A DNA stretch of 64,000 nucleotides, taken from NCBI GenBank assembly GCA_900548205.1, contig URJS01000005.1, positions 1 to 64,000 on the forward strand, given 5' to 3'. Under the pieces are notes generated by a model. It was not told the DNA's origin. It did not search any database and saw nothing but the letters and a program-made list of their open reading frames with translations. Position numbers and translations under genes: made by a program. This document shows, one piece after another, positions 7,253-14,988 of the stretch (position 1 is the stretch's first letter; every line of letters starts with the position of its first letter). The stretch is from an uncultured Roseburia sp. (GTDB lineage Bacteria; Bacillota; Clostridia; Lachnospirales; Lachnospiraceae).

Positions 7253-8665
7253 CTATGCCAGCAGCGCCTCTGTCACCGCTGTATATCCCATAAAATGCGA
7301 AGCCTTTACAAGAATCGTATCGCCGCCCGTTTTATATTCCAGCAGTGCCGCAATCAGCGATTCCTTATCACCAAACTCCAGCACCTGCGTCTTGGGACTG
7401 AGACGGCGCACCTCCTTCGCCAGCGCTGCCGAAAGCTCCCCGCTGCAAAAGAGCACATCAATTCCTTTTCCGGCAAAATGTCTGCCCACCATTGCATGAA
7501 GCTCCCTCTCCTGCGCCCCGAGTTCTCCCATGTCTCCAAGCACCGCGATCTTACGTCCCGGCGCCTTTGCCAAAACATCCAGCGACGCCTTCATCGAAAC
7601 AGGATTTGCATTATAGCAGTCGTCAATCACCGTGATCCCGTCTTTTTTGATCAGATGGCTCCTTCCGCTGACCGTGCGCACCGCCGCAATTCCCTGCTTC
7701 ATCTGCTCCGCCGAAAGCAGAAGCTCTCTGCCGACACAGACAGCAGCCAGCGCATTGTAAACGTTATGCTCTCCCGCAAGCGGAATCCTCACCGTAAACT
7801 GCTCCCTGCCCATGTGAATGACTGCCTCTGTCTCCTCAATTCCGATCGTATGTACCCCGGTTGCATAGACCTCTTTTTCTGCCAGAGACCGTTCACCTGT
7901 CTCGTCTGTAAATAAGGCAGCCTCCTTTTCCAGTCCGTAAAACATCACCGGCCTTCCGTTGACTGTCCGGATCTGTGCCAGCTTGTCATCATCGCCGTTT
8001 AAAACAACCGTTCCCTGCGGCGCTAAATGCGCAAAGCACTCTGTCTTTGCCTTTAAAATCCCGTCTCTTGTCTTTAAATTCTCCAAATGACAAAGACCGA
8101 TATTGGTGATCACGCAAATATCCGGCTGCGCCATATCTGAAAGCCGGTCCATTTCTCCAAATTCGGAAATGCCCATCTCAAGCACTGCAACCTCGTGTTC
8201 CTTACGGATTTTAAAAATCGTCAGCGGCAGACCGATCTCATTATTTAAGTTCCCTTCCGTCTTGAGCACACGGTATTTTTGCTCCAGCACAGACGCGATC
8301 ATTTCCTTGGTACTCGTCTTTCCGACACTTCCGGTAATACCCACAACCGGAATCCCAAGCACACGCCGGTAAAATTTTGCCAGCTGCTTCATTGCCGCCA
8401 CGGCAGACTCCACCAGAATATAAGGTCCCGGCGCATCGGAAAGCACATGCTCCGACAAAGCCGCCAGCGCCCCCTTGGCAAAGACAGACGGAATAAAGTC
8501 ATGTCCGTCCGCACGCGCGCCCTTGATCGGGATAAATAAAAATCCCGGCTCGACCAGACGGCTGTCGATCACAACGCCGCTCACCTCACAATCACGTTTC
8601 TCCTCCGTACCGATATACGTTCCTCCGCACACGCGCGCGATATTCTCCAGCGTCATTCCTTCCAT
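7253..8665 (-). CDS. murF: UDP-N-acetylmuramoyl-tripeptide--D-alanyl-D-alanine ligase
   Basis: A 470-residue Mur ligase that adds D-Ala-D-Ala to the UDP-MurNAc tripeptide, the last cytoplasmic step of muropeptide synthesis. The ATP loop GITGSVGKTST is at about residues 109-119, followed by the Mur ligase central motifs (NEIGLPLT, VLEMG). Length is normal. The ATG at 8665 has AGGTG six bases upstream and is preferred; GTG at 8674 and ATG at 8656 are alternatives. It directly follows ddl, which supplies its D-Ala-D-Ala substrate, so the two form an operon. Confidence 0.95.
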   Translation of the reverse strand: MEGMTLENIARVCGGTYIGTEEKRDCEVSGVVIDSRLVEPGFLFIPIKGARADGHDFIPSVFAKGALAALSEHVLSDAPGPYILVESAVAAMKQLAKFYRRVLGIPVVGITGSVGKTSTKEMIASVLEQKYRVLKTEGNLNNEIGLPLTIFKIRKEHEVAVLEMGISEFGEMDRLSDMAQPDICVITNIGLCHLENLKTRDGILKAKTECFAHLAPQGTVVLNGDDDKLAQIRTVNGRPVMFYGLEKEAALFTDETGERSLAEKEVYATGVHTIGIEETEAVIHMGREQFTVRIPLAGEHNVYNALAAVCVGRELLLSAEQMKQGIAAVRTVSGRSHLIKKDGITVIDDCYNANPVSMKASLDVLAKAPGRKIAVLGDMGELGAQERELHAMVGRHFAGKGIDVLFCSGELSAALAKEVRRLSPKTQVLEFGDKESLIAALLEYKTGGDTILVKASHFMGYTAVTEALLA

Positions 8666-8674
8666 AGACTTCAC

Positions 8675-9727
8675 CTACCCCTCGTATTTGCGCAGAGAAA
8701 GCGCTATGATCTTCTCACAAAGCTCCTTGAAATCCATTCCGGCTGCCTGCGCCTCCTGCGGGAGCAGACTTGTCGGCGTCATACCGGGGAGCGTATTCGC
8801 CTCCAGACAGTACATATTCCCCGCTTCATCCAACAAAAAATCTGAGCGGGAATATACTTCCAGTCCTAATACCTCCGCTGTCTGCTTTGCATACTGCTGC
8901 ATCTTTTCCGCCAATGCAGAAGAAAGCTCTGCCGGACAGGTCTCCACCGCGCTGCCCGCCTTATATTTATTCTTATAGTCATAAAAGCCCTGAACGGGCG
9001 CGATCTCGATCACAGGCAGCGCCTCGCCGTCAAGCACACCGACCGAAAACTCCCGTCCTGTGATAAGCTGCTCCACGATCAGTCTCTCCTCTATCTCAAA
9101 CGCCGCCTCACATGCCGCTTCGTACTCCTGCTGCGAATGCACGATCTCAACGCCGATGCTTGAGCCGCCGCAGCACGGCTTTACAATACAGGGCAGCGTC
9201 AGCCCAAGCGCGTCAAGCACCCGCTCCTCCCCTTTTTTGATGCACGCTCCTTTGGGGGTCGGGATCCCATGCATCGAAAAAAGCTGCTTTGCCCTTCCCT
9301 TATCCATCGCCAACGCACTTCCCACATAACCGCTGCCTGTGTAACGGATGCCGAACAGATCAAACGTCGCCTGGATCCTTCCGTCCTCTCCGTTTGCTCC
9401 GTGAAGCCCCATAAACACAAGGTCTGCCATCCGGCACAATGCCAGAACATTCGGTCCAAAGAAACAATCCGACTGATCCTTCCGCTGTGCTTTGATCCGC
9501 GCAAGGTCCGGGGCTGTCTGGGAAATTTCCTCCGCCTTAACGCTTACCTCCTCTCCACGCTCAAAAATACCAAAAAGATCCTCCTCTTTATCGCTATATC
9601 CCATAAAAACATCAAGTACGATCACCTGATGTCCGTTTTCTCTCAACGCTCCTGCAACCATCTCACTGGTCTTAAACGACACGTCACGCTCCGTACTAAG
9701 ACCTCCGGCTAATACAACAATTCTCAT
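8675..9727 (-). CDS. ddl: D-alanine--D-alanine ligase
   Basis: A 350-residue ATP-grasp enzyme that joins two D-alanines for peptidoglycan precursors. It shows the Ddl hallmarks GGLSTERDVS at the N-terminus, GLHGANGEDGRIQ, YTGSGYVGSALAMDK, and EANTLPGMTPTSLLP at the C-terminus. The ORF begins at ATG after GGAGAGCAGCTACG. It is the first gene of the ddl-murF pair, whose only product-to-substrate link is D-Ala-D-Ala. Subtype cannot be fixed by eye; no resistance-type ligase neighbours (vanHAX) are present. Confidence 0.95.
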   Translation of the reverse strand: MRIVVLAGGLSTERDVSFKTSEMVAGALRENGHQVIVLDVFMGYSDKEEDLFGIFERGEEVSVKAEEISQTAPDLARIKAQRKDQSDCFFGPNVLALCRMADLVFMGLHGANGEDGRIQATFDLFGIRYTGSGYVGSALAMDKGRAKQLFSMHGIPTPKGACIKKGEERVLDALGLTLPCIVKPCCGGSSIGVEIVHSQQEYEAACEAAFEIEERLIVEQLITGREFSVGVLDGEALPVIEIAPVQGFYDYKNKYKAGSAVETCPAELSSALAEKMQQYAKQTAEVLGLEVYSRSDFLLDEAGNMYCLEANTLPGMTPTSLLPQEAQAAGMDFKELCEKIIALSLRKYEG

Positions 9728-9765
9728 CGTAGCTGCTCTCCTTCAACAAAACTTTCTCTCGCTTT

Positions 9766-9794
9766 ATCATATATCTTTTTCATTGCCGTGGCAA
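9766..9794 (-). promoter_or_regulatory. Promoter of ddl-murF
   Basis: -35 TTGCCA (9789-9794), 17-bp spacer, -10 TATGAT (9766-9771) on the minus strand, 39 bp before ddl. Confidence 0.6.
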
Positions 9795-9867
9795 GAAAAA
9801 ACCTTGTGAATTCCAAACAAACGCCCGCATGACACGCTCCTCCTGTTCTGGCACTTATCTGCCGTTT

Positions 9868-10212
9868 TTATAGACTAACTGCCTCCGCCATCTCTGCCAA
9901 CCACAAAAACAGCTGTCTTGCAAGCAGCTCATCCCCCTTTATCATGCTTCCGTATCGGTAAATGTCATCTCTGACCTTATCCTGCTTTTCTAAATCCCCC
10001 AGCTCAAGAAAAATGTGCTTTAATAAGCTTATCCGCACATAATCCACCTCATAAACACACGCAATATGCTCCAGCAGCCCCCGGTTCTCCTGTATCATAT
10101 GCAGCAGCAGCTTACTCTGCTCTAAGTTCCTTTTTCCTGCCTTATTCTTTTCATCTTTTGTATTTCTCATTTTTCTTTTCTGCCATGCGGGCCTCATGAA
10201 AACTACAATCAT
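9868..10212 (-). CDS. Hypothetical protein, mostly helical and charged
   Basis: Up to 114 residues with no recognised domain. The core is predicted helical (residues about 30-110, for example EQSKLLLHMIQENRGLLEHI), without signal peptide, membrane segment or Cys cluster. The start is uncertain: ATG at 10212 and 10197 lack a clear ribosome binding site, and the ATG at 10170 (MRNTKDEKN) has only a weak purine tract. It sits alone between ddl and a repeat-rich gap. Moderate confidence that it is expressed. Confidence 0.5.
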   Translation of the reverse strand: MIVVFMRPAWQKRKMRNTKDEKNKAGKRNLEQSKLLLHMIQENRGLLEHIACVYEVDYVRISLLKHIFLELGDLEKQDKVRDDIYRYGSMIKGDELLARQLFLWLAEMAEAVSL

Positions 10213-10309
10213 AATTATATGTCATTTATACTATATGCATATGCGCAATCCGTGCAGAAACAATGCGTAATGCAGTTTTGGCAGGACGCGCAGACCGTGT
10301 TTCCAAACA

Positions 10310-10436
10310 AAGAATCTCGCAGGCGAGATTCTCCGCCTGCGGCGGGTCGCATCAGCGACACAGTTCCATTCCGCCGCAGTGCGATCCCCCGGAGGGGTTT
10401 TGCTTTATAGGGGAGGAACTTTCCTATAAAGCAAAA
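10310..10436. repeat. Composite palindromic repeat, copy B
   Basis: Same module order as copy A: an inverted repeat (about 10311-10332, arms AGAATCTCGC and GCGAGATTCT), the G+C-rich core 10331-10400 that matches 97-165, and arms TTTTGCTTTATAGG (10398-10411) and CCTATAAAGCAAAA (10423-10436). It lies directly behind the hpf terminator on the minus strand. Together with that terminator it fills most of the 295-bp gap before hpf; 10213-10309 holds nothing recognisable. Confidence 0.8.
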
Positions 10437-10484
10437 AAAGGAGAGCACCCGCCCAACGAATCTAAATTCATTGGGCGGGCGCTC
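10433..10484 (-). terminator. Intrinsic terminator of hpf
   Basis: 19-nt arms (10443-10461 and 10466-10484) with one mismatch and one G-U pair; seven T residues follow on the minus strand (plus 10433-10439). The T-run is shared with the outer arm of repeat copy B. Confidence 0.85.
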
Positions 10485-10507
10485 CCGCTTCTCATACGTC
10501 CCTGTCC

Positions 10508-11038
10508 TTAATCCTCCGGCTCGATCAGTCCGTAAGTATTTCCCTTTCTCTTATAGACGACGTTGACCTCCTCGGTCTCTGCATTAATAAACACAAAGAA
10601 ATCATGGCCCAGCAGCTCCATCTGCACACAGGCATCCTCGGCATACATCGGCTTCATGGAAAATTTCTTACTTCTCGTAATCCGGATCTCCTCATCCTCC
10701 TGCGGCATCTGCTCTAAGAACTCCTGCTTAAATACGGCTGCAGCATTCTGGTGCTTGGTCACAAGCTTCGTCCGGTACTTCTTGAGCTGGCGCTCAATGA
10801 CCTCCTCCACGAGATCGATCGATACATACATATCGCTGCTCACCTGCTCGGAGCGGACGTAATTCCCCTTCATCGGTATCGTAACCTCCGCCTTCTGTCT
10901 CTCCTTCTCCACGCTCAATGTCACATATACGTCTGTGTCCGGTGTAAAATACTTCTCAAGCTTTTGAAGCTTGTCCTCAACCGCTGCCTTAAGTCCGTCT
11001 GTCAACTCGATATTTCTTCCTGTAATCCTGATCCTCAT
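10508..11038 (-). CDS. hpf: Ribosome hibernation promoting factor, long form
   Basis: 176 residues. The N-terminal half (MRIRITGRNIELTDGL to about 100) is the HPF/YfiA ribosome-binding domain. The C-terminal half (ITRSKKFSMKPMYAEDA to the end) is the dimerisation domain that joins two 70S particles into a 100S dimer. This long form is usual in Firmicutes. The start at 11038 was chosen over 11080 because the HPF domain begins there and AAGGGGGC precedes it. In B. subtilis hpf lies near secA-prfB, here about 33 kb and 18 kb away. Confidence 0.93.
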   Translation of the reverse strand: MRIRITGRNIELTDGLKAAVEDKLQKLEKYFTPDTDVYVTLSVEKERQKAEVTIPMKGNYVRSEQVSSDMYVSIDLVEEVIERQLKKYRTKLVTKHQNAAAVFKQEFLEQMPQEDEEIRITRSKKFSMKPMYAEDACVQMELLGHDFFVFINAETEEVNVVYKRKGNTYGLIEPED

Positions 11039-11086
11039 GATGTCTGCCCCCTTGTGGTTTATTTGATACAGATATATCATGTCTTT

Positions 11087-11114
11087 ATTATAACATATTT
11101 CCGCATTATATCAA
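11087..11114 (-). promoter_or_regulatory. Promoter of hpf
   Basis: -35 TTGATA (11109-11114), 16-bp spacer, -10 TATAAT (11087-11092) on the minus strand. Confidence 0.6.
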
Positions 11115-11160
11115 GAAAATATATGCATTTTATATAAATTTTTCAGAATATTTAGAAATA

Positions 11161-12864
11161 CTATGCGAGTGTCAGCGCAAGATAGCCCTGCTCTCCTGCA
11201 AACCAATCCTTCATCCCTTCCGGCAGCCACAGCATTCCCGGCATCTGCCCGTAGCGCACGCGGCTTGTCCCGCTCTCAGTCAGTAAAGCCGGAAGCTTCT
11301 CCTTTAACCTGTCCCGCGCAAGCGTTGTCTCGACGATCACCAGCGTATCGTCCTCTTTCTCATAGAGCAGCAGCTCCTCCTCCCCAGTTTCTTCCTGCAG
11401 CAGAAACGCTCCGCCGCCCGCTCTCTCGCAAAGCGCGATCGCATAAGCCACAGCCTGCTCATCCCACTGCACATATCCGTCACAGCGCAGCTTCCCGTCG
11501 CGAAGTCTGACATAATCTTTCACTGCCAGCGCCTTCATCGTACTCCCGCTCTCCTGCGCAGAGAGGGCTGTCATGGTGATGTGCTCCTGCTCTCTCGTAT
11601 CAGGAAAGGCACGCAAAAAACCAAGACGCTCATAATAGCGCATCAGCTCCTCTCCTGCCGGAGCAAGCAAAAGCGGCTGTCCGTAGTGCTCTTTCGCAAA
11701 GCTTAAAATCCTTGCCGCATATCCCCGTCCCCGGTATTCGGGAAGCGTCGCCACCGCATAAACGTAGCGTGCGGCAGTCTCCTCCCCGTTATGCTCATAA
11801 TTCACCGGTAAAAAGCTTGCCATCGAGACGATTTTTCCGTCCTCATGCAGTACCAGCATATTAGAATCTGTCATACGATTTTCCATATAAAAATCAATAT
11901 ACGACGCTTCATCTCCAAAGCAGACCTCCCAAAGCTCCTTGATCTGCTCACCTTCCTCCTCTTTCCTTGCATACACCACTTCGCTCTCTATGGCGTCATA
12001 CTTCTCCAGTAAAATTTCTGGATAATAAGATAATTTTGCCTTGCGGAGCCCCAGATCTCCGGTGTCCTCCTCACGGTTCACATAAGCATAGCCCTCGCAG
12101 GCATGGAGGACAAACTGTTGATTGATCATCGGATAAGCTCCCTGCATGTCCGGAAACGCCTTTTCAAAATGTACGACAAACGTGTCGGAATTCAGCGGTT
12201 CTCCCATCGTAAATGCGACGATCTCTCCCTCTCTGCGGAGCACGCCTCCGATGAGTCCAAGCTCCTTTCGGTTGTCAAATGCCTCATGCAGCACCGAAAC
12301 CTCTTTCTCCATCTCCTCATTCCACTTCTCTGAGCGCATTTTCATCCATGTGTAGGTCATTGTGCGGCACTCCTCCAGATTTTCATCCGACAACGGCTCA
12401 TAACTCCAGTCACCGCCATCCTTAAAGCGCGCAATATGATTCCGCTTACCATGCAGCTTTTTTCCGGACAAGCTTGCCAGCTTCTCTCGCGCATAAATAT
12501 AATCAAAATCATCCCTCTGCGGCTCGATCAGGAATTTTTCCGGAAACCACAGCGAAAGCTGCTCTGCATCCTCCTTAGAAAGCGGAGACATGTAAAGCTT
12601 CTGTCCGTCTTGTCTGCAGCGGCTAAGCAGCTCCTCGATCGCCCCGCGCTTATCTCCCGCACCAGCCGGATAGGAATAGCAGTATTTGTCTCCCTGCACA
12701 GAGCGAATGACAAGACAGCCGCAAAGCTGTCCAACCGCTACCCCATAAATCTTTCTCCAAATAAAATTATTCGCAAATGTATATTCGCAGGCATTCCGGT
12801 CGTCCTCGGCAAGCCTTTGGCTCATCCACTCCCGATCCTGCAGCGTAATCTCATGAAATTCCAT
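11161..12864 (-). CDS. DUF2156 plus GNAT acyltransferase fusion
   Basis: A 567-residue two-part protein. Residues 1 to about 290 match the DUF2156 / lysylphosphatidylglycerol synthase C-terminal type of GNAT fold (for example GKKLHGKRNHIARF). Residues about 300-430 form a second GNAT domain with the acetyl-CoA loop motif VATLPEYRGRGYAARIL. The last 130 residues resemble the SCP2-like tail of Eis-type acetyltransferases. The substrate cannot be inferred. ATG follows AAAGGAG. The 340 bp upstream carries palindromes and repeat copy C rather than a neighbouring gene. Confidence 0.8.
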   Translation of the reverse strand: MEFHEITLQDREWMSQRLAEDDRNACEYTFANNFIWRKIYGVAVGQLCGCLVIRSVQGDKYCYSYPAGAGDKRGAIEELLSRCRQDGQKLYMSPLSKEDAEQLSLWFPEKFLIEPQRDDFDYIYAREKLASLSGKKLHGKRNHIARFKDGGDWSYEPLSDENLEECRTMTYTWMKMRSEKWNEEMEKEVSVLHEAFDNRKELGLIGGVLRREGEIVAFTMGEPLNSDTFVVHFEKAFPDMQGAYPMINQQFVLHACEGYAYVNREEDTGDLGLRKAKLSYYPEILLEKYDAIESEVVYARKEEEGEQIKELWEVCFGDEASYIDFYMENRMTDSNMLVLHEDGKIVSMASFLPVNYEHNGEETAARYVYAVATLPEYRGRGYAARILSFAKEHYGQPLLLAPAGEELMRYYERLGFLRAFPDTREQEHITMTALSAQESGSTMKALAVKDYVRLRDGKLRCDGYVQWDEQAVAYAIALCERAGGGAFLLQEETGEEELLLYEKEDDTLVIVETTLARDRLKEKLPALLTESGTSRVRYGQMPGMLWLPEGMKDWFAGEQGYLALTLA

Positions 12865-12903
12865 ATCTATTGTTTTACTCCTTTAATTTCTTAAGCATTG
12901 TAT

Positions 12904-12952
12904 GATGTCATTATATGACATCGCTCTCCAAATATACTGTGACACAGTCACA
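12904..12952. promoter_or_regulatory. Two perfect palindromes upstream of the acyltransferase gene
   Basis: GATGTCAT-TAT-ATGACATC (12904-12922) and TGTGAC-ACA-GTCACA (12938-12952), 40-90 bp before the start codon. Each has the size and symmetry of a dimeric regulator site; the second resembles Crp/Fnr-family operators in its half-sites. They could also be parts of the adjoining repeat. Confidence 0.4.
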
Positions 12953-12959
12953 ATAGACC

Positions 12960-13157
12960 ATGTCGCAGGATTCTCCGCAGTGTGATCCTGCGGAATTTTT
13001 CTCTGGAGAACGAAGTCCCCCAAATAGCAGAACAACGAGCGGCAAGCTTCGCTCGCCGCGCCGCGCATGATTGCGAAGCAATACTTCTGCTCATGCGGGT
13101 GCGCATCCCCCGGAGGGTTTTACTTTATATGAAACAAAGTTTCATAATAAAGCAAAA
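12960..13157. repeat. Composite palindromic repeat, copy C
   Basis: A divergent copy in the 340-bp gap 12865-13204. Nested palindromes occur at about 12963-12993 (CGCAGGAT with ATCCTGCG), then GAGCGGCAAGCTTCGCTC at about 13039-13056. The block TGCGCATCCCCCGGAGGG with the following TTTTACTTTATA (about 13100-13130) is shared with copies A and B, and a final hairpin GAAAC/GTTTC lies at about 13130-13147. The part before 13093 is unlike A and B. Confidence 0.65.
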
Positions 13158-13204
13158 AACAAGGGCATACCAACAGCGGCTGCCCCTATCTCCCATGTCG
13201 GACC

Positions 13205-13441
13205 TTAGCCCTCCATCAGAAATTTGATGATCTTTTCCGTGTCCCCCGGCTCGTATGCCACAACCTCAAGCTCCGGAATCTCGACGTCTGATTTTAAAAT
13301 ACTGGTCAGTGAAACATACTGACACAGCTTTGATTTAAGATTCAGGCGATCCCCTTCTCCTGTCAAAAGCTCCACCTTTCCCTCACAGGAATCTACCACC
13401 TTAAAAAAGCCTTCTACATCCGTAATATTCTTGATCTTCAT
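13205..13441 (-). CDS. Small HPr-like protein lacking the phosphorylated histidine
   Basis: 78 residues starting MKIKNITDVEGFFKVVDSC. The pattern of strands and helices, and the middle segment NLKSKLCQYVSLTSIL followed by ELEVVAYEPGDTEKII, resemble the HPr fold (compare the HPr core KSIMGVMSLG). There is no His where HPr carries its active-site His, so a phosphotransfer role is unlikely. The start was set at the ATG at 13441 after GGAGG; a longer frame to 13534 has no such signal and would run through the structured leader. Function unknown. Confidence 0.7.
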   Translation of the reverse strand: MKIKNITDVEGFFKVVDSCEGKVELLTGEGDRLNLKSKLCQYVSLTSILKSDVEIPELEVVAYEPGDTEKIIKFLMEG

Positions 13442-13457
13442 ATTTATCCTCCATTCC

Positions 13458-13529
13458 GAAGCGATTTGACGCGCGGATGCGCGAGCCGCATTTTGGATCC
13501 GGCTCTGCGATTTGAATCTGCGACGCTTC
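13458..13529 (-). ncRNA. Candidate structured 5' leader of the HPr-like gene
   Basis: Within the roughly 120-nt transcript leader, GAAGCG (13458-13463) pairs with CGCTTC (13524-13529). This encloses an AGCCG/CGGCT stem and a GCGCG-rich stem. It ends 16 nt before the start codon. It matches no riboswitch class I recognise. Confidence 0.35.
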
Positions 13530-13570
13530 AACACAAATTCACGCGTGCATCTTTTCCTTTTGTTTTCATA

Positions 13571-13598
13571 ATTGTACCACTTTTTTCCTGAATTTCAA
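13571..13598 (-). promoter_or_regulatory. Promoter of the HPr-like gene
   Basis: -35 TTGAAA (13593-13598), 16-bp spacer, -10 TACAAT (13571-13576) on the minus strand. Confidence 0.6.
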
Positions 13599-13614
13599 AA
13601 CATTTTATAAAAAT

Positions 13615-14478
13615 TTAAACATATGGACTGTTTCGCGCCATGTCCCGCGCCTCTCTCGGCGTGCAGCCATACCGCTCCTTAAACATCCGGTAAAACAGCT
13701 TTTGATTAAAAAATCCATGCTGCTCCAATATTTCCTGCACGCTCTTGTCCGTATGGAGCAGCTCCTGATAAATATGGTTAATACGCACCTGATTGACATA
13801 TTGAATAAAAGAATTTCCTGTATTCTGCTTAAAAAAACGACAGAAATATTCCCGGTTAAGTCCCAGCTCGTCCGCCGCCTCCTGCAGCGTAAGCTCCTCT
13901 CGGTAATGCTGCTCCACATAATCGCAGATACGCTCCAAACGCTCCATATTCCCGATTTTTGCGGCTGTGGCAGACAGCGTCACCGGATTGGCAAAATGCT
14001 CCATAAGACAGGCAAGAATATTTAAGATCAGAGCGGTGCTCTTAAGCTGATACGTCTTTTGCCGGTCCACATAAAGAACCGTAAGCTCCTTTAAAAAAGA
14101 ACACAGGCTGCTGTAGGGCTCCTCTTGCTCCTTCGTCAGCCGCTGTCCGACACAGAGGATCTCAAACGGCTCTGCCTCCCCCATATAACGGCGCAGCAGC
14201 TGCCTTGACACATGAATGCAGATTCCCATGGTCTGCGGCAGCTCATAAATAACCTCATGTACCTTTGCATAATCAATCACAATGGCGTCAAGAGGATTTA
14301 GCTCATAACGTCCGCCGTCCATATGCACTGTCGCATGTCCGTTTAGGATATAGAGAAGCTCAAGCTCCCTGTGCCAGTGAAACGGTGAATTATGCTTCAT
14401 TGTCACAAAGCGGATGTCAAAGCCGACGTCCGGCTTTAAATTCACGTTCTCATAAGTTCTGCCCTCTTTTCCGGACAT
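13615..14478 (-). CDS. AraC-family transcriptional regulator with cupin sensor domain
   Basis: 287 residues. The N-terminal half (about 10-110, FHWHRELELLYILNGHATVHMDGG) is a cupin-type ligand pocket. The C-terminal 100 residues carry two helix-turn-helix motifs (LTLQEAADELGLNREYFCRFFKQNTG and VQEILEQHGFFNQKLFYRMFKERYG). ATG at 14478 is preceded by AGGGAGG at eight bases; the longer frame to 14550 lacks such a site. The inducer is unknown. It is divergent from a 34-residue ORF and has no sugar or enzyme gene beside it. Confidence 0.9.
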   Translation of the reverse strand: MSGKEGRTYENVNLKPDVGFDIRFVTMKHNSPFHWHRELELLYILNGHATVHMDGGRYELNPLDAIVIDYAKVHEVIYELPQTMGICIHVSRQLLRRYMGEAEPFEILCVGQRLTKEQEEPYSSLCSFLKELTVLYVDRQKTYQLKSTALILNILACLMEHFANPVTLSATAAKIGNMERLERICDYVEQHYREELTLQEAADELGLNREYFCRFFKQNTGNSFIQYVNQVRINHIYQELLHTDKSVQEILEQHGFFNQKLFYRMFKERYGCTPREARDMARNSPYV

Positions 14479-14521
14479 TTCCAAGCCCTCCCTGTATGTA
14501 TTTTCTGTCAGCTTTAAGTGC

Positions 14522-14550
14522 AGTATAGCAGTCATTTCCGTGCTGCACAA
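14522..14550 (-). promoter_or_regulatory. Promoter of the AraC-family gene
   Basis: -35 TTGTGC (14545-14550), 17-bp spacer, -10 TATACT (14522-14527) on the minus strand. Confidence 0.5.
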
Positions 14551-14686
14551 TATAAAAAGTCAATATCGCCCTATTTTTTACTAATATCCTATCTGGTTTT
14601 ACGCACGCTTCTCCTGTATCATAATACCTGTCAGATGACAAAACCTAACGCAAACAAAAAAGAAAATTCTTAAGGAGGAAACGATC

Positions 14687-14791
14687 ATGTTCAGAAAATT
14701 CAAGGCATATTTTATGGAACACATTGATGCGATCGCTGCAGGTATGGCTGCATTAAATGCAGGGGATTCCTGTCCATATATCAGAGACTAG
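14687..14791 (+). CDS. 34-residue small protein, divergent from the AraC regulator
   Basis: ATG at 14687 is preceded by an ideal AAGGAGGAAACGATC spacing, and the frame runs 34 codons to TAG at 14789-14791. The product starts MFRKFKAYFMEHIDAIAAGM and ends CPYIRD: a cationic then hydrophobic, probably amphipathic helix, an Ala-rich centre and a single Cys near the end. A strong terminator follows at 14880-14921. No family is recognised. It could be a regulatory or membrane-active small protein; no processing or export genes are adjacent. Confidence 0.55.
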   Translation: MFRKFKAYFMEHIDAIAAGMAALNAGDSCPYIRD

Positions 14792-14879
14792 AAGTCAAGA
14801 TAGCAGCTGCTTATCATTCGTTGTACCAGAGATGACAGATAACATGCGGATCAGATACATCACGTTCCTCAGAAAGAAT

Positions 14880-14921
14880 AAAATGGCAGCAACCGAAATC
14901 AGCTTCGGTTGCTGCCATTTT
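14880..14921. terminator. Bidirectional intrinsic terminator
   Basis: An 18-bp perfect stem (14880-14897 with 14904-14921) with loop ATCAGC and T-runs on both strands. It lies between the plus-strand small ORF and the convergent HTH gene. Confidence 0.88.
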
Positions 14922-14963
14922 ATTGACATAAGAGTGGCTCGCGAAACGTGTCGCTCGTTGTTT
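14919..14963. repeat. 45-bp terminator-tail repeat, copy 1
   Basis: Matches 47670-47714 at 40 of 45 positions by eye, ending CGTGTCGCTCGTTGTTT. In both places it overlaps the 3' T-run of a bidirectional terminator between convergent genes. Confidence 0.8.
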
Positions 14964-14988
14964 TTGCACAATGCAGATCCCGTATGAT

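Noticed and set aside
9728..9867. 16-codon ORF (minus strand, MRAFVWNSQGFF) between ddl and the hypothetical gene
   Set aside because: It has an SD sequence, but it is very short and overlaps the ddl promoter; not enough to call a gene.
12960..13157. Repeat copy C as a CRISPR array or insertion sequence remnant
   Set aside because: No regular spacing of direct repeats, and no transposase fragment or target-site duplication.
14687..14791. The 34-residue peptide as an AgrD-type cyclic lactone autoinducer
   Set aside because: It has an amphipathic start and a Cys, but no AgrB gene is adjacent and the acidic C-terminal recognition segment is missing.
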